Positions 1 through 9,810 of a DNA stretch of 39,956 nt are shown piece after piece. The stretch spans positions 1 through 39,956 of the forward strand of contig JAHBYW010000013.1 of assembly GCA_019635755.1 (NCBI GenBank), read 5' to 3'. A model generated the notes under the pieces. That model was not told the origin of the DNA. It saw only the letters and a list, made by a program, of their open reading frames with translations, and searched no databases. The position numbers and the translations under genes were made by a program. The stretch's first letter is position 1. Every line of letters starts with the position of its first letter. Source of the stretch: Rhizobiaceae bacterium (GTDB lineage: Bacteria > Pseudomonadota > Alphaproteobacteria > Rhizobiales > Rhizobiaceae).

Positions 1-2156
1 TGGTCGCCCCAGCCGCCGCCGTATCGATTCAGGTCGGAAAACAGGAAATCGCCCCAAAGACCAAGGCCGCCGCCCTGCAGCACTGCCGCGCCCCAGAACG
101 CAGCATTGTCCATCGGCCGTGGATCGCGGCCGTTAACGGTCTGTTTCAACTGCATCGCCAAGGCGGAGATCAGAGTTGTCGTGAACAGCAGCGAGCCGGC
201 ATAGGCAACGCCGGCCATGAATGTCTGTCGCTGTGCAATCATGCGGTGCACGCGCGCACCGTGCAGGAACAGAACCGCCGCGCCAAACCCCTTGAACTGA
301 CCGGCGCTGCGGATGAGTTCGCCGCCCCAGGTGCCGGACCTTGTGCCGAAGCGCATGAACGAGCGCGTGCGATGGGAGCCGGACGGCACGGCGTACTCCG
401 TCTCCATCAGCACCATTTCGAGGTAGCGCTCGGCCAGATTCTCGTCGACGCGGGCGATCTCGGCCGGCCGCAGCATGGCGGCGCCGTCCTTGCGGTGCAG
501 GCTGGCCTTGCGGATCAGCTCCCACTGCTTCGGGTCGATGCCGTAGCGGCCGAGCGTGCCGCGCAGCGCGTCCGGCAGATCGCCGAAGGCCAGATCGGTG
601 CGCTTGCCGAATTCCACCTGCATCGCCATGCCGAAGGCGTGCCGGCCGGCCTGCGTCCACGGCGTCAGCCCGGACACGGTCAGCACCCGGTCGGCGATCC
701 AGTTTGCCCATTCCGGCCCCTGCAGCGTGCCGGCATAGCGCGCCTGCTGCTGGAAAACCTGCGCCGCGGAATCGAGGATCAGGCCAGCTTCCACCGCCTC
801 GCGCCTGGTCGCCGGCGCGAAGGACCTTATGAGGTCGGTCGCCACCGTCGCGGCGGGCATGCCGGCGAAGCTCCGCGCCATGATGGAAAAGCCCACATCG
901 CTGACCGCCGAAAGCGCGGCCTGGCCGAGCATGCCTCCCGTCAATGCCGTGCGCGCCAGCCCGAAGCGGTTGGCCAACTTCGTGTCGACCGGCGTATTAA
1001 GCGTGCCGGAGATCGAGTCCCACACCGCGCCGATGCGCAGCACGGTCTTCGAAGCCCGGTCGCGCGCGTCGCCGGTGCCGGCAAATCGCGCCGGCTTTCC
1101 GGCCGCCTTCAACTCGGCCTCGCGCGTCACCGCCTGCTTCAGCCATTCCACCGTGCCGGCCGGGTTCGGCCCCAGCACCTCCATGGCGCCGATGTCGTTA
1201 GCCATCATCGAGATATGGCCCATCATGGCCGCGAAGGGGTCGGGCGCCCCGAAATCCTTCTGGTAGGCCAGCCACTCGTCGGCCGACCTGAAGATCAGGA
1301 AACGGTGCTCCGCACGCTGGTTGGCGAGCGCTCCGCGGCCGAAAGCCTGCCGGCTCGGCTGGCGGTCGATCCATCCATCGGTGACGATGTTGTCATAGAC
1401 CCCGTCGAGGATCCGCTCGAGCTCGCCGGAGCCGATCTTGCCGCCGGTAAGCGGGTGGCGCATGCGGGCGAGGTCGAGCCGCGGCCGGATCGCGTCCTTC
1501 CATGCCGCACGGCCGGCGTTCACCAGCGCCGCGCGGTCGTGGCGCTGGGGCATGCCCCAGTTTTCCAGCTTGCCGATCGCACCGCCGGCCTTGTTGAAGC
1601 GCGAGCGGAGCCATTCGTGCGTTTCCTCCCAAACCTTGGCGAGCTGCTTGGCCGCCATGTCGCCCGTGTCTTCGCCGAACGCCTCGCGCACGACATTGGG
1701 CAGCCGCGCCGCGTTCCAGCGCGTCCAGTCCCCGCCGAAGGCGCCGCGGCGGAAATGGTGCAGCGCCTCCTCCATCTTGGCGTGGGCCTGCCCCAGTATC
1801 GCCTTCTGCCGCCCCGCGACGCTGGAGTAGGGCGCGGTGCCGAAATGCTCCAGCAGCGCTAGCGCGCCGCCGGCTATGTCGGCCTCGCCACCGGCGTCGA
1901 CGAAGGCAGGAATGTCGCGGGCGATGCGCTTGATCGCACGAATGCCCAGCGCGGCCTGCCGCTTCTTGTGCTCGCTCTCGGCCTTCAGCAGCTCGGAAAG
2001 CTGCCGCTTGGCCTCGGCGTCGGCCGTCGTCTCGCCGCCGGCCGCGGCCGCGCCGCGGAAACGGTCGAATTCCTCACGCAGATAGGCCGCCTCGTCGGCG
2101 GAGATTTCCTCGGCCTCGACGGCGATGCGCAGGCATTCATCGAACTGCTTAGACAC
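1..2156 (-). CDS. Large ejection (internal virion) protein, N-terminal 718 codons; continues at 39956-39587
   Basis: This is the 5' part of a gene that runs off the left edge. Joined to the right edge of the window it continues in frame and gives an 841-aa protein. The start is a GTG at 2156 that overlaps the previous stop by 8 nt (GTGTCTAA); no in-frame ATG lies nearby. The protein is mostly helical, with a charged, Lys/Glu-rich first 80 residues and hydrophobic stretches near its end (for example FMAGVAYAGSLLFTTTLISA). It is the last of the large proteins after the tail tubular genes, the place held by internal core or ejection proteins in T7-like phages. I see no enzymatic motif. Likely role: it leaves the virion with the DNA and crosses the host envelope. 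That role rests on position, size and membrane-like segments. Confidence 0.8.
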   Translation of the reverse strand, partial: MSKQFDECLRIAVEAEEISADEAAYLREEFDRFRGAAAAGGETTADAEAKRQLSELLKAESEHKKRQAALGIRAIKRIARDIPAFVDAGGEADIAGGALALLEHFGTAPYSSVAGRQKAILGQAHAKMEEALHHFRRGAFGGDWTRWNAARLPNVVREAFGEDTGDMAAKQLAKVWEETHEWLRSRFNKAGGAIGKLENWGMPQRHDRAALVNAGRAAWKDAIRPRLDLARMRHPLTGGKIGSGELERILDGVYDNIVTDGWIDRQPSRQAFGRGALANQRAEHRFLIFRSADEWLAYQKDFGAPDPFAAMMGHISMMANDIGAMEVLGPNPAGTVEWLKQAVTREAELKAAGKPARFAGTGDARDRASKTVLRIGAVWDSISGTLNTPVDTKLANRFGLARTALTGGMLGQAALSAVSDVGFSIMARSFAGMPAATVATDLIRSFAPATRREAVEAGLILDSAAQVFQQQARYAGTLQGPEWANWIADRVLTVSGLTPWTQAGRHAFGMAMQVEFGKRTDLAFGDLPDALRGTLGRYGIDPKQWELIRKASLHRKDGAAMLRPAEIARVDENLAERYLEMVLMETEYAVPSGSHRTRSFMRFGTRSGTWGGELIRSAGQFKGFGAAVLFLHGARVHRMIAQRQTFMAGVAYAGSLLFTTTLISALAMQLKQTVNGRDPRPMDNAAFWGAAVLQGGGLGLWGDFLFSDLNRYGGGWGD

Positions 2157-4023
2157 GGCAAGCCTCCACCAGCGACGCCAGCCCGCGCGTGTGCTTCACG
2201 TCGTCCAGCACGTCCGAAAGCCGGGCGTTTCCATCGAACCAAGGGATTTCCGCTGCCGGGTCGGCATCGGCCAGTTCGGCCGCGAACGGGTCATCCTCGC
2301 CGGCGAGAGACAGCGTTTCGTCCGCTTCCGGCCGCCCGCCCCTGTTCTCGCCGGCAGCCCACAATTCCTCGTCGCCCCAGCCGGGCAGCGGTTCGCTCTC
2401 GGCTCCCTGGCCACCGCGCGGTTCGGCCTCGGCCCCCAGTTCGTCGCGCACCAGCACCCGCTCCAGCGCGTCGCCGGCATCCATGCCGTCGGCCGCGAGC
2501 CGCCCTGCCCGCTCCAGCACCGCGTCAGGCAAGCCCGGGCCGGCAAGGCGGGCGATCTCGGCCAGCGTCGTTTCGACACCGGCGAGCTGCGCTTCGGGAC
2601 CGCTTGCGGCGCGCGCGCGCTGCTCGGCGTCCAGCATGTCAATCAGGTCGCGCGGCGTGGATTTGCCCAGCGCCTCGTCGGGCGTGCCGTAGAGGTGGTC
2701 GAAGAAGCCGGCCTCGGCCGCCGCCTCGCGCGCATAGTCCAGCGTCAGCCCGTTCCTCGACAGGAGCTTGCCGGCGCCGGTCGAGGTGTGGCGGTCGATG
2801 CCGATCATCGCCAGTTCGCCGCCCTGCTCGCGCACGCCGCCGAGCCCGGCGAGGAAGCGCGACAGCGGATTGGTCGGCGCGGCCGCCTGCACCTCTACGC
2901 CGACGATCGCGGCGGCAACCCGCTCGATCTGCGCCTGATCGGGCTCGAAGCCGGGCCAGACATCGGCATCGCGCGTGGCGATCGCGCGGTCGGCCACAGC
3001 AAGGCTGCGTTCGTGTACGTCGGCCGCGGCGGCCGCCGGCCGCGACAGATCGGCCTGCACGACGCGGGCGGCTTCCATGGCCGCGCCGCGCACCTCCGGC
3101 GCGTCGATCCGGGCCGGCAGAGACGGCGCGGCGAGCGGCGCCTCCATGGATGCAGAAGGACCGCGCGCCGGCGCCGGCTCGATCGCGGCGGCGGCCTGCT
3201 CTGCCAGCACGCGCCGGCCGCCGCGCCCTGCGGCCAGTTCGCCAACCACCCTGCCCGCGCCGCCCAGCACGCCGCCAACCGCGCCGGCGAAAAGCACGTT
3301 GGTCATCGCCTCGTCGAAGCCGGCCGGCAGGCCGGCCTGCTCGCGATAGCGCTGCACGAAAGGCTGCACCGCCGCTTCGGTGCCGGCGTTTATGAGCGCT
3401 TCCTTGCCGGCCACGGTCATGATGCGGCCGATCACGGTGCGCGCCGCGCCGGGGCCGCCGCCGGCGGCCAGCGACATGAGCGTGATCGGATCGGCCAGCG
3501 ATCCCGCCGCGCCGCCGGCGAAGGCGGCGATCCATTTGCCGACGCCGGCGCGGCTTTCCATCAGCAGCGCCATCCGCTCGTCGCTGTCGCGGGTCAGGTT
3601 GATCGCTTCGCCCTCGATGGAGCGCATCAGCCGGTCGCGCACCTGCGTGTCGGGGTTCTTGCCGGCCGCCAGCGAAAGGGCCGCGTCCCAGTCCTTCTGC
3701 CGCTGCTCGAAATAGGTCTCGAACGCCGGCGGCCCGTCGGCGCGCGCCGTACCGGCGGCGATCTCGGCCTGCCACACCGCCTGCGCCTGGCGGAAATCGT
3801 CATAGGCGTCGAGCACCGGGTTGCCGAGCTGCACGCCCGTCGCCGAATGCACCTCGCGCGCGCGGCGGTCGTAGACCTCCTCGAGTGCGGCGTGCACCGC
3901 GTTGGCGTTCTCGACATAGAGCAGCGAATCGAGGCTGGCGCCGGCGATGGAGCCGAGCGAGCCTTCGCCGCCGGCGATGGTGCGGGTGGACGGCAGCGAT
4001 GCTGGCTGGACGAAGATGCTCAC
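2149..4023 (-). CDS. Putative internal virion / ejection protein (624 aa)
   Basis: A 624-aa protein whose ATG overlaps the stop of the preceding lysozyme-domain protein (ATGA). Residues about 35-160 look helical and charged. Residues about 163-190 and 240-260 are Gly/Ala-rich and hydrophobic (FAGGAAGSLADPITLMSLAA; VLFAGAVGGVLGGAGRVVGE), like membrane-inserting segments of phage ejection proteins. The C-terminal third is acidic and probably disordered, with many Asp-Pro-Phe-Ala-like repeats of D/E/P/A. No catalytic motif is visible. It lies between two other large virion proteins in one translationally coupled block, which fits a T7 gp15/gp16-type core complex. The exact role is not established. 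Confidence 0.75.
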   Translation of the reverse strand: MSIFVQPASLPSTRTIAGGEGSLGSIAGASLDSLLYVENANAVHAALEEVYDRRAREVHSATGVQLGNPVLDAYDDFRQAQAVWQAEIAAGTARADGPPAFETYFEQRQKDWDAALSLAAGKNPDTQVRDRLMRSIEGEAINLTRDSDERMALLMESRAGVGKWIAAFAGGAAGSLADPITLMSLAAGGGPGAARTVIGRIMTVAGKEALINAGTEAAVQPFVQRYREQAGLPAGFDEAMTNVLFAGAVGGVLGGAGRVVGELAAGRGGRRVLAEQAAAAIEPAPARGPSASMEAPLAAPSLPARIDAPEVRGAAMEAARVVQADLSRPAAAAADVHERSLAVADRAIATRDADVWPGFEPDQAQIERVAAAIVGVEVQAAAPTNPLSRFLAGLGGVREQGGELAMIGIDRHTSTGAGKLLSRNGLTLDYAREAAAEAGFFDHLYGTPDEALGKSTPRDLIDMLDAEQRARAASGPEAQLAGVETTLAEIARLAGPGLPDAVLERAGRLAADGMDAGDALERVLVRDELGAEAEPRGGQGAESEPLPGWGDEELWAAGENRGGRPEADETLSLAGEDDPFAAELADADPAAEIPWFDGNARLSDVLDDVKHTRGLASLVEACRV

Positions 4024-6827
4024 GGCAGCACGTTCCGCATGGAGTCGTAGAAATTGCCGCCGGCCGTCAGCTTCTCGAGCTGGCGCAGATCGAGCGTCCA
4101 GAAGTCGCCATCGGCACCGACCACGAATTGCGGGTCAAACGAAAACGGGTCGCCGAGCGCCACGCGGTAGAACCCGTCGCCGGCGGGCAGCAGCCGGGCG
4201 CTGCGCAGCTGGCGGGCCGTGATCTCGACGCCGTTGCCGCTGCGGATCGGCGGCAGCTGCTTCAGCATGCCGTCATTTATGCGAGACATCAGCCGCTGCG
4301 GCAGTTTTGGGTTCATACCCGCTGGCACCACGATCGGCGCTCCGTTAACCTCGCCCAGCCCGCCGGTGCCGGTGGCCGGGTTGCCGCCGAGCGCGCGGTT
4401 CACGGCCCGGTTCCAGGCCACTGCCGCTGGTGTGCCTTCCTTGTCGACCTCGGAGGGGTCGAAGCCCAGCATGTTGGCCTCGCGTTCGAAAGCCAGGCCG
4501 GCGGTTTGCAGGACGCTGGCGCGCAGGCCGTCGTTGAAGGCCAGCGCGCCGCCCAGCGCCGGAGCATCGCCCGCCCGCGCCAGTTTCGACGGCTCCGGCA
4601 TCTTCAGCTTCCACAAGCCCTGCGCCTTCGCGGACAAAGCAGCGGCGACGTCCTCGACGAAGCTATCCGACCCGGTGGCGATCGCCACGCCGGCGGCGTG
4701 CGCCAGCGCCGGCGCATCGTCGGAGATCTCCGCCAGCGCCGTTGCGGCATCGGGGCCGAGCCCCTGGCGGAGCGCCCGCGCCAGCTTGGGCAGGCCGTCA
4801 GGCCGCTCGGCGATCATGCGCGTCAACAGCTCACGCTCGTCCGGGCGCAGGATGGATAGTTTCTGGCCGTATTTCTGCGCCACCGGCGCGGTCGCGGCGC
4901 GGCGGGCGGCCAGCTGCTGCGCCAGTCCCGCCTCGTCGGCGGCAAAGTCGACCGCCGGCAGTTGCAGGCGCCCGGTGGCCACCTCGTAGCCGACCGCATC
5001 GGTGGCCGCCAGTTTCTCCAGCTGCGTCAGTCGGTTTTCGGCGTAGAGCACATTGTCGATCTGCTCGGCCGGCGCGTCGGGGCCGAGCGCCTTGCGCAGG
5101 TTTCCCACATATTCGCGCGCCTCGGGAACGGTCTTCCGCTGGATCGTGCGAGCAATGGCGATCTTTCGTTCGGCGGCCTCGACCACCGTCGCACCGCCCG
5201 GCACGCGCGCCTGGTCGGCGCGCAGCTTGCCCATTTCGGTAGGGTCGACGTCGAAGCCGGCCTCGATGCGCGCAACCTGCTGGTCGCGACGCGCATGCAG
5301 CTGCTGCAGGACCTGGCGTTCTTCGGCCTGCTGCGTCTCCGCCTGCCGCGCGATGGCGCCGTCGAGCGCGTCGATATCGGTGATGCCGGGCAGCTCGCCG
5401 GCGACGAAATCCTTGCGCAGCTGCTCGCGGTAGGCGGACGCCTCCTCTGCATCCATCCCGCGCGCCTGCGACAGATAGAAGCCGGAAGCGGCCTCGTTGC
5501 GCGCCTTGGCCTTGGCGGTGGCGGCGGCCGCCGGCGTCATCAGGTCGCGATCAACTGCCGAATCATAGTGCGCATCGATGTCGGCCAGCGCCTGGCCGAT
5601 GACGGCGTCGGCGCCTTCGGCGCTGCCGTCGAGGCCGGCGATCTTCTGCTGCAGGCGCTGCTCGAGCGCGGCTGTGCGCTCGGTGAACTCGCCCTCTTCC
5701 TGCTGCGCGACGCGGTCGAGGTGGCGCTGGCGCGCCTGCGCCATGTAGCGGTCCTCGAGCTTGCGGAAGCCGAGCTCGAATTCCGGCGCGATCTCCTCGA
5801 AAACGTCGTTGGCCAGCATCGACGTGCGCAGCTGGCCGAGCCCGCGTTCCAGCGACGCCGGATCGTCCCTGTAGAGATCGTAGAGCTGCCCGGAGGTGGA
5901 CAGCATTTCCTGCTCCAGATTGGCGAGATAGAGCCGCGCGCCTTCCTTGTTGTAGGCCTTGGTGAACGGGTCGTTGCCCTGTCTCGGCTTCCAGCCGCCT
6001 CCGGAAACCCCAATGGTCGCATCGGCGCTGGCAGGAGCGCCCGCCGGCGCCGCGCCGCCGCGGATGACGGCCGCCTCGCGCTGGCGGCGGCTGCGGTTGG
6101 CGCTCAAGCCGGCCACCGCGCCGGCGATGGCGCCGGCGTCGCCGCCCTGGGCGGCCTTCACCACCGAGCCCGGCAGTCGCCCGTAATTGTACGTCACCGA
6201 CAGCAGCGCGCCGCGCACATGCGCCGGCAGCGCATTCCAGCGCTCGCCGCCGACCTGGCCGGCTGCCGTCTGCTCGAACTCGCCGATGCGGCGCGAAAGG
6301 TCGAGCTCGGCCTCATCGCGGGAAACGCGCATGCCTTGCTGCACGCGCACCACGGAGCCGTCAGCCTTCGTGATGGTGTCGGACCCGTAGCCTGTGCGGT
6401 AGGCGTTCACGTCCCAGTAGGGCGTCGGCCGGAAGCCTTCCTCCTGACGCAGTATGTTTGCCGCCACCGTGCGATGGTCGGCCGGTTGCTGGATCTCCGA
6501 CGCCGCCCGCGCGCCACCGGCGGGGGAGGAGGCGGCGGGCCGGCCGGGCGACGCAAGTGTCTCGCCGGGGATGACGGATACGTCGGTGAACTGCCCAGGC
6601 ACCTCTCGCCGCGCTGCCAGTGTGCCGGCCTCGCCGGCTTCCTGCTTCGCCTGCGCGGAAAACCGCCGCGTCGCATCGGTCGCCACGCCGGCCAGCTGGA
6701 ACATGGCGTCGGCCACCGCCGCTTCCAGCTCGCCGCCCGGTCGCTGCACGGCCAGCAGCCCATCGGAAAGCAGCGGGTCCGCCTCGAACTTGCGGTAGCC
6801 GACCACCGATCGTTTCATGTTGGCCAT
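4020..6827 (-). CDS. Internal virion protein with GH24-type lysozyme domain (935 aa)
   Basis: A 935-aa protein. Residues about 118-260 carry a phage-lysozyme (GH24) fold with a complete E-x8-D-x5-T triad: Glu130, Asp139 and Thr145 within EEGFRPTPYWDVNAYRTGYG. They are followed by the helical lobe with ALLSVTYNYG. The rest, about 300-935, is long, helical and rich in Gln/Glu/Arg, as in ejection core proteins. Likely role: carried in the virion and used to open peptidoglycan locally during DNA entry, as T7 gp16 does with a different fold. The start ATG at 6827 has TAGGAG 6-7 nt upstream. The genome has a separate endolysin at 36324-36815, so this enzyme is more likely for entry than for lysis. 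Confidence 0.85.
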   Translation of the reverse strand: MANMKRSVVGYRKFEADPLLSDGLLAVQRPGGELEAAVADAMFQLAGVATDATRRFSAQAKQEAGEAGTLAARREVPGQFTDVSVIPGETLASPGRPAASSPAGGARAASEIQQPADHRTVAANILRQEEGFRPTPYWDVNAYRTGYGSDTITKADGSVVRVQQGMRVSRDEAELDLSRRIGEFEQTAAGQVGGERWNALPAHVRGALLSVTYNYGRLPGSVVKAAQGGDAGAIAGAVAGLSANRSRRQREAAVIRGGAAPAGAPASADATIGVSGGGWKPRQGNDPFTKAYNKEGARLYLANLEQEMLSTSGQLYDLYRDDPASLERGLGQLRTSMLANDVFEEIAPEFELGFRKLEDRYMAQARQRHLDRVAQQEEGEFTERTAALEQRLQQKIAGLDGSAEGADAVIGQALADIDAHYDSAVDRDLMTPAAAATAKAKARNEAASGFYLSQARGMDAEEASAYREQLRKDFVAGELPGITDIDALDGAIARQAETQQAEERQVLQQLHARRDQQVARIEAGFDVDPTEMGKLRADQARVPGGATVVEAAERKIAIARTIQRKTVPEAREYVGNLRKALGPDAPAEQIDNVLYAENRLTQLEKLAATDAVGYEVATGRLQLPAVDFAADEAGLAQQLAARRAATAPVAQKYGQKLSILRPDERELLTRMIAERPDGLPKLARALRQGLGPDAATALAEISDDAPALAHAAGVAIATGSDSFVEDVAAALSAKAQGLWKLKMPEPSKLARAGDAPALGGALAFNDGLRASVLQTAGLAFEREANMLGFDPSEVDKEGTPAAVAWNRAVNRALGGNPATGTGGLGEVNGAPIVVPAGMNPKLPQRLMSRINDGMLKQLPPIRSGNGVEITARQLRSARLLPAGDGFYRVALGDPFSFDPQFVVGADGDFWTLDLRQLEKLTAGGNFYDSMRNVLP

Positions 6828-6836
6828 GCGCCGCTC

Positions 6837-7355
6837 CTAGCCGAACGCGCTGGCGATGCCGGCGAGACCGGAAATGCCCTGCGCCACGCCCTTGATGATG
6901 CCGATCTGCTTCGTCCGCTTGGCCATGTTCTTGTAGTTCGCGGCCCGTTCGGAAAGCCGCGCCTGCCGGCTCATCTGCGTGCCCGAATCGGTGGTGATGC
7001 CGGTGTCGACCTCGCGGTAGGCTTCCTTGCGCGCCTGCGCCGCGGTGCCGAAGGACAGGTCGACGCCGGATCCCGCATAGGCCACGTCCTGCTCGGCGAT
7101 CGCCTGCGCCGCGGCCTTCTTCAGCGAGGATCGCCGCTCGATGCCCTGCAGGCTCTCGAAGCTCTGCTCTTGCACGGCGTCGAGCGCGGCGAGCTCCTGC
7201 GTCTCGGCCTCCTGGTTGGCGCTGGCGATGGTGGCCACCACCCCGGCCACGGTCGCCAGCCCGCCCAGCACGGCGCTGATGACGGCGCCGGCCGATGCCG
7301 CCGAAGCGACAGCCGCCCCGGCGCCGACCGCCGCAACTCCCCCGAGAGCCATCAT
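6837..7355 (-). CDS. Small internal virion protein, T7 gp14-like
   Basis: A 172-aa protein. Residues 1-45 form a continuous Gly/Ala/Val hydrophobic segment, followed by a charged helical region rich in Gln, Glu and Ala and a second Gly-rich segment at the C terminus (ISGLAGIASAFG). It sits directly after tail tubular protein B and before the lysozyme-domain protein, the position and size of T7 gp14, which forms the outer-membrane part of the ejection channel. GAGGAGG lies 7-8 nt before the ATG, inside the end of the upstream gene. The assignment rests on position, size and composition, not on a recognised motif. Confidence 0.7.
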   Translation of the reverse strand: MMALGGVAAVGAGAAVASAASAGAVISAVLGGLATVAGVVATIASANQEAETQELAALDAVQEQSFESLQGIERRSSLKKAAAQAIAEQDVAYAGSGVDLSFGTAAQARKEAYREVDTGITTDSGTQMSRQARLSERAANYKNMAKRTKQIGIIKGVAQGISGLAGIASAFG

Positions 7356-7356
7356 G

Positions 7357-9810
7357 TCAAAGCGCCTCCTCGATGACCAGGTCGCGCACCTGCAGCTTGC
7401 CCGGCCGCGTCTGCGTGATTTTCAGCGTGGTGCCGATCTTGGAGCCGAGCATGCCGGAGCGCTGCCATGTGCCGGTGCGCGGCGGCACCGGCCCTTCTGC
7501 GGGGTCGCCGGCCAGCGTCAGCGGCACGTTTGCCGGCGGCTGACCGTTGGCGCCGATGGCGATCGAGTTGGTGTCGATCAGGTTCAGCCGCGCGGTGTGG
7601 ATGCGGCCCGGCCGCAGCACCAGCTCGTCGTTCGGCAGGATGCGGTAGCGCGGCATCGACTCCCACACCGGGGCCTGCCACAGCCCCACCACGATGTCGC
7701 CGGCATAGGGCTGGCCAAGGTCGATCTCGCCGTCGGTGACGGTGAACGGCCCGAGCACGCGGCCGTCCGGGACCACTGCCCACACCGTGCGCCCCTCGTG
7801 GATATCGAGGCCGGCAACCACGCCGGCGAGGTCGGCGCTCGTCTCGATCGCCGCGTGCAGGAACAGCGCGGGGTCCATGCGCTCGTGGCGCAGCTGGCCG
7901 CCGCGCGCCACGCACACCCGCATGGCGTTGCGGGCGTCGACCTCGATTTCGCGCACGAGGCCGCCTGCCGCCGCATACCAGCGGCAAAGGCCGAGGATTT
8001 CCTGGCTCACGATCACCTGGCCGCAGACCAGCAGTCCGTCGGCGCGCATCATCCACATGCGCGAGGCGTCGCGGTCGCGCTCGGATTTCTGCCTTTTTGC
8101 CCGGATAATCGACCGCAGCAGATGCGAGGCGAGCAGCGTTTCCGGCTGCGCGACGAACTTGGTGCCGATCTCGTCGTAGGACAGCGACAGCACCTGATGG
8201 CCGCCTTGCACGTCCTCGTCGGGACTGGCGGCCACGTAGTAGATCTTGCCCTCGAGGTCGACCGGGTCGGTGTTGGGCGCGATGCCGACCTCCGATGTGA
8301 TCGTGTAGTTTAGCGGCTCCTCGCGCGTCATCGTGCGGTTTGCGGCGAAGTGAACGTTGGTGTCGGTGAAGACGAGGAAGAAGGTCGCATCCTTCACCGC
8401 CAGCACGCGCTCGGCCGTGGGGCCGCCGCGCAGCCGGTCGAGCCGGGCGGCGGAGGCAAGCGCCGCCTCGATGTTCAGGTCGAAATACTCGCCGGCCCGC
8501 GACATGGCGATCGCGCCGGGAGCCGCCTTGATGTCGGCATAGGCGAGGCGGTCCTGCACCAGCCCGACGGTTCCCGGCCAGCCCTGCGAGGCCGACAGGA
8601 TCGGCTCGAACAGGGTTTCGCCCACCACGAGGTGCGTCGGCAGCACCGAAATGTTGACGCTGGAGGTGACGACGGGATCGACCTGGTATTCGAAGCCGGA
8701 AAGGTCGCCGCCGAATGTCAGCACCAGCAGGCGCGCCCGCCCCACCATGTCATGCTCGGTCACCGTCACGCCGCTCGACAGCGACGGCAGGCCGCGAAGC
8801 GCCACCTCGAGGTTGCCGCGGAAGGTTTCCCATCCGGGCGTGTCGTCGATGCCGCCGGAGCTCGGCAGCTGGATCGCCGCCGTCTTCTCGCCATTGACCG
8901 AGACCTGCAGATAGAGATCGTCGGTGGTGCCTTCGGCCCATCGCACGAAGATCTGCCATACGTCGTCGACCTTCGAATAGGAGCCGCCAAGATCGGCGGT
9001 CGGGATCGCCACATAGGGCCAGTCGTCGCGATCCCATTCGTCGGCGCTGCCGGCGCGCCGCACGCGCACGCTCGGCAGGTCGCGGTGGAAAATGCCGATC
9101 GTGGCGTTCTCCGTGTAGAAGCCGACCTGCGGGCAGATTTCGACGGTCAGCAGCGGGATGTGGACACCGGCCACCCATGCGTCATCGCGGTAGATGTCGA
9201 GGAAGCGAGGCTGCAGCGACAGGAAATAGTGGTCGCCCGAATCGTGCTTGATGCGGGCGTAGCGTGGCGCATCGAGCGTGGCGCTTTCCGCCAGCGCATA
9301 GATGTCGAACAGAGAAAAGGTCGCCTCCGAAGCGAAGGTCACCACGACACGCAACGCCGTGGCCTCCACAGCCTCGCCGGGAGGATAGGCGAAGGTGCGA
9401 TTGCGCGGCGTCGCGTCGATCCCGATCGTCTCGCCAATCCTGACCCAGCCGTCGTCATGGTAGATTTCGACGGTCACGGTGTGCACCCCGGCATCCGTCG
9501 CCATCTGCACCAGCTCGACGGCGCCGACCGCGCCTTCGATCGACGCCGACCACACGACAATCGCGCCGGCTCCATGCGGGCCGTATGAGGTGGAGACGCC
9601 GCTCGCGACCAGCACCGCCAGCCGCCCGCGCACCGGCCCGTTGTCCCACGTGCCGGGCATCTGGCGGAAACCGGCTTGCGGCACCGGCTCGATGTTGTGG
9701 TAGGCGAGACCGCCGGAATAATATTGCTTGATATCGACGCGGCCGCCCAGCAGCGGGTCGAGCTCGCCGGCATTGGCGGAGGATTTGCGCTCACCGCCCT
9801 TCGCGACCAT
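7357..9810 (-). CDS. Tail tubular protein B (tail nozzle), T7 gp12-like
   Basis: An 817-aa beta-rich protein with the features of podoviral tail nozzle proteins: an N terminus that starts near the particle axis (NAGELDPLLGGRVDIKQYY), a middle region with the FFLVFTDTNVHFAANRTMT and EVGIAPNTDPVDLEGKIYYV signatures seen in this family, and a C-terminal beta-domain. It overlaps tail tubular protein A by one base (TAATG). It forms the distal tail tube through which DNA leaves. The length matches T7 gp12 (794 aa). The family call is secure; details of the ring are inferred. Confidence 0.9.
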   Translation of the reverse strand: MVAKGGERKSSANAGELDPLLGGRVDIKQYYSGGLAYHNIEPVPQAGFRQMPGTWDNGPVRGRLAVLVASGVSTSYGPHGAGAIVVWSASIEGAVGAVELVQMATDAGVHTVTVEIYHDDGWVRIGETIGIDATPRNRTFAYPPGEAVEATALRVVVTFASEATFSLFDIYALAESATLDAPRYARIKHDSGDHYFLSLQPRFLDIYRDDAWVAGVHIPLLTVEICPQVGFYTENATIGIFHRDLPSVRVRRAGSADEWDRDDWPYVAIPTADLGGSYSKVDDVWQIFVRWAEGTTDDLYLQVSVNGEKTAAIQLPSSGGIDDTPGWETFRGNLEVALRGLPSLSSGVTVTEHDMVGRARLLVLTFGGDLSGFEYQVDPVVTSSVNISVLPTHLVVGETLFEPILSASQGWPGTVGLVQDRLAYADIKAAPGAIAMSRAGEYFDLNIEAALASAARLDRLRGGPTAERVLAVKDATFFLVFTDTNVHFAANRTMTREEPLNYTITSEVGIAPNTDPVDLEGKIYYVAASPDEDVQGGHQVLSLSYDEIGTKFVAQPETLLASHLLRSIIRAKRQKSERDRDASRMWMMRADGLLVCGQVIVSQEILGLCRWYAAAGGLVREIEVDARNAMRVCVARGGQLRHERMDPALFLHAAIETSADLAGVVAGLDIHEGRTVWAVVPDGRVLGPFTVTDGEIDLGQPYAGDIVVGLWQAPVWESMPRYRILPNDELVLRPGRIHTARLNLIDTNSIAIGANGQPPANVPLTLAGDPAEGPVPPRTGTWQRSGMLGSKIGTTLKITQTRPGKLQVRDLVIEEAL

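Noticed and set aside
246-4050. Long plus-strand open frames opposite the ejection protein genes
   Set aside because: They are Arg/His/Ala-rich reverse images of the minus-strand genes, lack ribosome sites and cross several coupled gene borders.
4962-9588. Long plus-strand open frames opposite lysozyme-domain and tail tubular genes
   Set aside because: High-GC shadow frames: composition is unlike protein and the minus-strand genes have clear family matches.
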